Position numbers and translations under genes: made by a program. From Tuctoria greenei (taxonomy: Eukaryota; Streptophyta; Magnoliopsida; Poales; Poaceae), in assembly GCA_036927565.1 (NCBI GenBank), contig JAYESD010000005.1, positions 100,843,872 to 100,907,871 of the forward strand: a DNA stretch of 64,000 nucleotides. The letters run 5' to 3'. Positions within the stretch are counted from its first letter, which is position 1, and each line of letters begins with the position of its first letter. Shown piece after piece: positions 58,730 to 64,000 of the stretch. The notes under the pieces were generated by a model. The model was not told the DNA's origin. It searched no databases and saw nothing but the letters and a program-made list of their open reading frames with translations.

Positions 58730-59736
58730 AGGCTTACTCCTCCGACGGAACAAAATGGGTACTTGATAGCGGATGAACGAATCACACGACCGGAGAGAGA
58801 GGTATGTTTGTGGAGTACGAGTACAACAAGGATCCAGGTGAAGGCATATACTTCGGAGACAACAGCCAAGGAAAGGTCCTTGGTAGCGGTAACATTGAAA
58901 TTTCCTCTCAACCTACCTTATCAAATGTTTTACATGTAGATTATCTAGATTATAAACTTTTGTCAATATCCCAACTATGCGACAAAGGTTACAACTGTTT
59001 ATTCACTAATGAGGGTGTGATAGTTTTTAGAAGAAGCGATGGCTCGATTGCACTCAAGGGAATGTTGAAGGGCAAGCTCTATCTTGTTGACTTCAACAAA
59101 GATAAAGCCGAACTCAACAATTGCTTGGTTGCTAAGACCAACATGGGATGGCTGTGGCATAGATGGCTAGCCCATGTTGGGATGAGAAATCTGCAGAAAC
59201 TTCTAAAAGGTGGTCACATCCGTGGTCTTAAGGATGTTGTTTTTGAAAAGGACAGGCCGTGCAGCGCTTATCAAGCAGGAAAACAAGTCGGAGCACCACA
59301 CCCCGCCAAGAACGTGATGACTACCGCGAGACCGATGGAACTTCTCCACATGGATCTTTTTGGTCCAGTTTCGTACATAAGCATCGGCAGTAACAAATAT
59401 GGTTTAGTAATTGTTGATGATTTTTCTAGATTTACCTGTGTGTTTTTCTTGTATGATAAATCAGAAACTCAAGGGATCATCAAGAAGTTCTTAAAAAGAG
59501 CTCAGAATGAATTCTCATCAACCATAAAGAACATCAGAAGGGACAACGGGACAGAATTCAAAAATATCCAAGTTGAAGAGTTTCTTGATGAAGAAGGGAT
59601 AAAGCATGAATTCTCAGCACCCTACTCCCCTCAACAAAATGGAGTGGCAGAAAGGAAGAACAGAACATTGATCGAAATGGCCAGACTATGCTGTATGAAT
59701 ACAAGACATCAGATCGATTTTGGGCAGAAGCGGTGA
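58730..59736 (+). pseudogene. Sirevirus protease and integrase, interrupted
   Basis: Protease active site KWVLDSG at 58753-58773 is followed at once by TGA (58774). In the same frame the integrase reads YFGDNSQGKVLGSGNIEI and LSISQLCDKGYNCLF. In its zinc-binding region, WLWHRWLAHVGMRNLQKL and DRPCSAYQAGKQ, the second Cys of the Cys pair reads Tyr. Core: MELLHMDLFGPVSY (D), IRRDNGTEFKN (D) and YSPQQNGVAERKNRTLIE (E). The frame ends at 59736 because a 1-bp deletion near 59684 shifts it; coding continues in the frame that opens at 59688. Confidence 0.88.
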
Positions 59737-61954
59737 ACACCGCCTGCCATGCCACTAATCGACTATACCTCCATCGACTACTGAAGAAAACTCCATATGA
59801 GCTCCTTACCGCTAGAAAGCCAGATGTTTCTTATTTTAATGTTTTTGGTTGCAAATGTTTTATTCTGAACAAGAAACAGAGGGCCTCGAAGTTTGCTTCG
59901 AAGTCCGATGAAGGATTCTTGCTCGGTTATGAATCGAATGCCTACGCCTATCGTGTCTTCAACAAGGTCTCCGGCCTTGTTGAAGTAGCACGTGACGTAG
60001 TGTTCGATGAATCTAACGGCTCACAAGTGGAGCAAGTTGACAAGTGTGTGCTAGATGATGAGGAAGCTCCATTTGAAGCACTGAAGAAAATAGGACTTGG
60101 TGATATCTTACCACAAGAGCAAACATTCGACCCAAATGCACAAGATGAACCTCAACACGGAAGCAATGATCGAGGGGGAGCCCTTGCACAAGATCAAGAG
60201 GAGGAAGATCAAGAAGAGCAGGACCATCATGGAAGCAACGATCAAGGGGGAGACAATGTACATGAAGAACAAGCAACTACACAAGCTCCACACCCAAGAG
60301 TACACAAGAGCGTGCAAAGAGACCACCCTGTCAACAACATCATTGGAGATATTGCAAAGGGAGTAACTACTAGATCTCGAGTTGCAAATTTGTGTGAATC
60401 CTACTCTTTTGTGTCTTTTCTGGAACCATACAGGGTAAAAGAAGCCTTAGGGGTTCCAGACTGGGTGATTGCAATGCAAGAGGAGCTGAACAACTTCAAG
60501 AGGAATGAAGTATGGGAGCTAGTGGAGAGACCAAAGGCGAACATAGTCGGAACTAAATGGGTATTTCGGAACAAGCAAGATGAACATGGAGTAGTGACAA
60601 GAAATAAGGCAAGACTGGTGGCCAAAGGTTATTCTCAGGTCGAAGGTTTGGACTTCGATGAAACTTTCGCTCCTGTAGCTAGACTTGAGTCCATTCGTAT
60701 TTTATTGGCATAAGCTACTCACCATAATTTTAAGCTGTATCAAATGGACGTCAAAAGCGCCTTCTTAAACGGCCCAATCAAGGAGGAAGTTTATGTGGAG
60801 CAGCCACCAGGATTTGAAGACCCAAAGTATCCAAACCATGTCTACAAACTGCGTAAGGCTCTCTATGGCCTCAAACAAGCTCCTCGAGCTTGGTAGAGTG
60901 CCTTAGAGATTTTCTAATTCAGAATGGATTCAAAATTGGTAAAGCTGACTATACACTTTTCACTAAACACTTTGATGATCACTTATTTATATGTCAAATT
61001 TACGTTGATGACATTATCTTTGGATCAACTAACAAACCCTTCTGTGAAGACTTTAGCAAAATTATGACAGATAGGTTCGAGATGTCAATGATGGGCGAAT
61101 TAAAGTTTTTCTTAGGATTCCATGTGAAGCAACTAAGAGAAGGTACATTTATAAGCCAAACCAAATATACACAAGACATTCTCAAGAAGTTCAATATGGA
61201 CAAAGCCAAGCCCATCAAGACACCCATGGCCACTAATGGACATCTCGACCTCAATGAAGACAGTCCAAATGTGGATCAAAAGGTATATCGGTCCATGATT
61301 GGCTCTTTACTTTATTTATGTGCATCTAGGCCAGATATTATGCTTAGTGTTTGCATGTGTGCAAGGTTTCATGCTACACCCAAAGAGTGTCATCTAGTTG
61401 CTGTAAAAAGAATCTTGAGGTACCTTGTGCACACACCCAACATGGGCCTTTGGTATCCCAAAGGGTCCAAATTTAACTTGATAGGATATTCCGATGCCGA
61501 CTATGCAGGATACAAAGTCGATAGAAAGAGCACGACAGGGACTTGTCAGTTTCTTGGTAGGTCCCTGGTATCTTGGTCATCTAAAAAGCAAAACTCCATT
61601 GCCCTTTCAACAGCAGAAGCAGAATATATTGCAGCCGGTAGCTGTTGCGCCCAAATACATTGCATGCGGCAAACACTTAGGGACTACGGCTACAACCTTA
61701 ACAATATCCCACTTCTATGTGACAATGAAAGTGCTATAAAAATTGCACACAACCCAGTAGAGCACTCAAGAACTAAGCACATAGATATCCGTCATCATTT
61801 TCTTAGAGATCATTCATTAAAAGGTGACATTACTATATCACATGTCAGAACTGAAAAACAACTTGCGGACATTTTTACCAAACCATTGGATGAGAAAAGG
61901 TTTTGTGAACTTAGGAATGAACTTAATATTCTTGACTCTCGAAATGTGGCTTGA
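59688..61954 (+). pseudogene. Sirevirus integrase C-terminus, reverse transcriptase and RNase H, interrupted
   Basis: Continues from the integrase: EYKTSDRFWAEAVNTACHAT, VFGCKCFILNKKQR and GFLLGYESNAYAYRVFN. An acidic linker follows. RT opens with NEVWELVERPKANIVGTKWV and DFDETFAPVARLESIRI, then a TAA at 60713, QMDVKSAFLNGPIKEEVYVE and ALYGLKQAPRAW. A 1-bp deletion near 60893 shifts the frame. ICQIYVDDIIFGSTN has the catalytic YVDD, and RNase H includes GYSDADYAGYKVDRKSTTG, ALSTAEAEYIA and KHIDIRHHFLRDH, ending at TGA 61954. Confidence 0.88.
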
Positions 61955-62801
61955 AACGTTGCACATCTGGTTGATACTTCAAATATTGCATTTTATTGCT
62001 AAAACTGCCCTTCACCTCTTTTTCTCCTAAGAAAACTACTTTTAATGAAGAAATCTTGAAATTTATGACCATGTTTTTGTGTGGATTGCTTTCTGGTTAT
62101 AAACACCAAGATTATTTGCAAAACTTGTCCTTGGGTCACTATTAGTTATCTTCAAATACTTAGGTTGTCTAGGAACACCAGACTAGTCAGGTTTGGCACC
62201 GGACTAGTCCGGATAATCTCCAAATACCTAGGTTTTCTAGGGACAACGGACTAGTCCGCCCCATGACCGGACTAGTCCGGTCGACTGCCTATATAAGCAG
62301 CTGGCCCGTTTCAAATCTCCCTCCACTTGACCTAAACTCTCACCTCTAAAACCCTAACCCCCCAAAAGGTGATTTTCGGTTTGAGCCCTCAAAATCCAAG
62401 CTCTCTCTGTGGGAAACTCTCCCCTCGACGAGTTGGTACTCCTCTCCAAACTCATCCGGACAGATTTGCGCTCCTTTGACGCGAATCCTCAAATCTCGGT
62501 AAAATTCTCCCCAAAGTCAAACTCTCAACTTTTCTAGTTCTAGTTTATTTCCCTTGATTCCAAGGAAGTACATTAGCTTCATAGATGTATTCCATTCACC
62601 TTCATGCTCATTTGCACCCCTAGATAGAAGTTGTGATTCAAGTTTTGTTAGGGTTCTTGTGCCAGGCCGGACTAGTCCGGCTCCTAGGTATGGACTAGTC
62701 TGGTACCCCGGACAAGTCCGCAATCTGAAACCCGACAAGTCCGGTCTCTGACACTTGAATACTAGTATCACCTTCATTTTCAGTTCATCATCATCTAAAT
62801 C
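61955..62801 (+). promoter_or_regulatory. Inter-ORF block with palindrome pairs, TATA box and leader
   Basis: No ORF of note. Palindromes are centred at 62184.5/62205.5 and 62252.5/62273.5, both pairs exactly 21 bp apart, followed by a TATA box TATATAAG at 62290-62297. A roughly 480-nt pyrimidine-rich leader follows, with four more palindromes (centres 62673.5, 62696.5, 62714.5, 62737.5) before the ATG at 62802. The order palindrome pairs, TATA, leader with extra palindromes repeats that of the LTR, though I see no general sequence match. Confidence 0.55.
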
Positions 62802-64000
62802 ATGAACTCCTTGTTAGGCACGATGTCTTCAAGCTCAGATGACAGATCCTTCCATGTTGATGAAGAAGTTGAGCGCGAAAAAGTGCAAAGAGCCAAGGAG
62901 AGGTACATGAAGAAAAGGCATGATGTAAATGTGCACTCTCCACCCTCCGACGACACCTTGCCCATGAAAAGGAGGGTAGTGGTGAAGAAGGCCCAAGGAA
63001 AGGCCGGTGAGAGTTCCTCAGGGCCAAAGAGGACTCTCAACAAAGGGAAAGGACTTTCTAGTGGTCCCATTGGACCCTTGAAAATGAAGAACCCAAGTCA
63101 CCGCAATCGGCAGCGCTCAAGCAAGGATTTCACTGGGAAAGGGGGTGAGCTTGCCGAAAGCTTTAGGCAGGTCAACGTTTATGCTCAGCCTCGGCAATGC
63201 TCAGACCCAAGATTTTGGAGCAACTTCCATGCCGACTACTATGAGCATGTGTACATGAAGATGAAGAATCCCGTTGTGAAGAGTCAATGGGTGAACATCG
63301 GGTACATGCAGTCAAAGAAGTATCCTGCTTTCCGTGAGGTGGTTGAGGCCCTGGAAAGGCACGGACTGAAAGAACTATTCTCCTTTGATAATGAATGGAA
63401 CAATGAAGTGATCGCCCAATTCTACTCTACTCTCTACTTTCCTCGGGGTGATGGAGACAGTCTTACTTGGATGACCCATGGATCCAATTATAGTGTCACT
63501 TATGATGAGTTTGCAAGGATTCTCCACCTTGAGCATACCTTGGATCATGATCTAGTCATCCACAACCTGCAACCCCTAGAGAAGGATTATCTCAAATTTC
63601 TCTATGACACAAGGATGCCATATGTTGCTCCCAGTATCAAGTACTTGAGGCCCTTCTATGTGGTCCTCAACAGAATTTTGAGGAAGACAATAGCCCCAAA
63701 GGATGGAGATGCGAGGACTATTCAAGGGACCTTGAGGACCCTAATGAAGGTCATTGGTGGGAGGAGACCATTCAATGTCTTTGAATACATCTACAATGAC
63801 ATTGTGAACATATCAATCACTCCAAACAGATCTTGCGGGTATGCCCCGTACATCATGTACATGATTGAGAAGGTGACTGGACATGAGTTTGTCAAGGATG
63901 TTCACCATACGGGGATGAAGCCACAAAAGCCTACGGAGTACACTCTACCTTCGGCCCCTGATGCACCTCCCTCCCCTAAGACTGAGAGGAGGACTAAACA
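62802..64000 (+). CDS. Sirevirus env-like ORF (open to window end)
   Basis: ATG 62802 opens a frame without a stop for 399 codons to the last base, so it is truncated by the window. Residues 1-125 are charged and of low complexity (MNSLLGTMSSSSDDRSFHVD, MKKRHDVNVHSPPSDD, SSGPKRTLNKGKGLSSGP). From about residue 130 a globular region follows: SDPRFWSNFHADYYEHVYMK, SQWVNIGYMQSKKYPAF, ERHGLKELFSFDNEWNNEVI, QFYSTLYFPRGDGDS, YSVTYDEFARILHLEHTLDH and PFYVVLNRILRKTIAP. This resembles the plant transposon protein domain found after pol in grass Sireviruses. No signal peptide or membrane segment is seen in this part, so env-like refers to position only. A second Met (62823) is an alternative start. Confidence 0.7.
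   Translation, partial: MNSLLGTMSSSSDDRSFHVDEEVEREKVQRAKERYMKKRHDVNVHSPPSDDTLPMKRRVVVKKAQGKAGESSSGPKRTLNKGKGLSSGPIGPLKMKNPSHRNRQRSSKDFTGKGGELAESFRQVNVYAQPRQCSDPRFWSNFHADYYEHVYMKMKNPVVKSQWVNIGYMQSKKYPAFREVVEALERHGLKELFSFDNEWNNEVIAQFYSTLYFPRGDGDSLTWMTHGSNYSVTYDEFARILHLEHTLDHDLVIHNLQPLEKDYLKFLYDTRMPYVAPSIKYLRPFYVVLNRILRKTIAPKDGDARTIQGTLRTLMKVIGGRRPFNVFEYIYNDIVNISITPNRSCGYAPYIMYMIEKVTGHEFVKDVHHTGMKPQKPTEYTLPSAPDAPPSPKTERRTK

Larger units (their letters stand above)
54981..64000 (+). mobile_element. Sirevirus-type Ty1/copia retrotransposon, 5' LTR to env-like ORF
   Basis: Plus-strand element inserted in the Tat element. Left LTR 54981-56393, primer site TGGTATCAGAGC at 56396-56407 (initiator tRNA-Met), a large gag with coiled coil, PR-IN-RT-RH order typical of copia, then a non-coding block and an env-like ORF, the Sirevirus layout. 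The LTR has the CACCGGACTAGTCCGG palindromes reported for Sireviruses. Gag, protease, integrase and RT each carry lesions. The right LTR is beyond the window. Confidence 0.9.

Overview
The window looks like grass (Poaceae) nuclear DNA. It holds Stowaway MITEs, CACTA/En-Spm ends, long-LTR Ty3/gypsy elements, a Tat-type gypsy element and a Sirevirus (Ty1/copia). I cannot name the genus. Almost every coding stretch belongs to a transposon or to a decayed copy of an uncharacterised low-copy gene family. Only one host-like ORF (44858-45376) appears fully open.

Layout. 1-3042 is the end of a CACTA element: a subterminal repeat array plus a minus-strand, multi-exon Ptta/En/Spm-type ORF. 3043-5800 is intergenic DNA with small MITE-like repeats. 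5800-11728 is the left arm of a large, old inverted duplication, with two minus-strand copies of the unknown gene. The centre, 11729-17451, has a 3'-5' exonuclease pseudogene, a fifth diverged family member, MITE, hAT-like and CACTA ends, and a G-run-rich block. The right arm begins at 17452-17551, is split by about 22 kb of nested retrotransposons (17552-39551), and resumes at 39552-45690 with two plus-strand family members. An outer chromovirus-like gypsy element (17552-39551) has an inner relative (27391-37728) inserted in its right LTR, with a perfect 5-bp target duplication. From 45891 a plus-strand Tat-type gypsy element carries gag, pol and an antisense coiled-coil ORF; a Sirevirus has inserted in that ORF at 54981. 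The Sirevirus runs off the window inside an open env-like ORF (62802-64000).

Most notable signal: paired GGAC-(CT/CA)AG-GTCC palindromes, 21 bp apart centre to centre, stand upstream of the TATA box in the Sirevirus LTR. The same arrangement (20-23 bp) occurs in the U3 of the outer Ty3/gypsy LTR, which belongs to another superfamily, and is absent from its inner sister. The palindrome-TATA arrangement appears again between Sirevirus pol and the env-like ORF, suggesting an internal promoter.

All comparisons were aligned by eye. Family names come from motif recognition; no database search was run.
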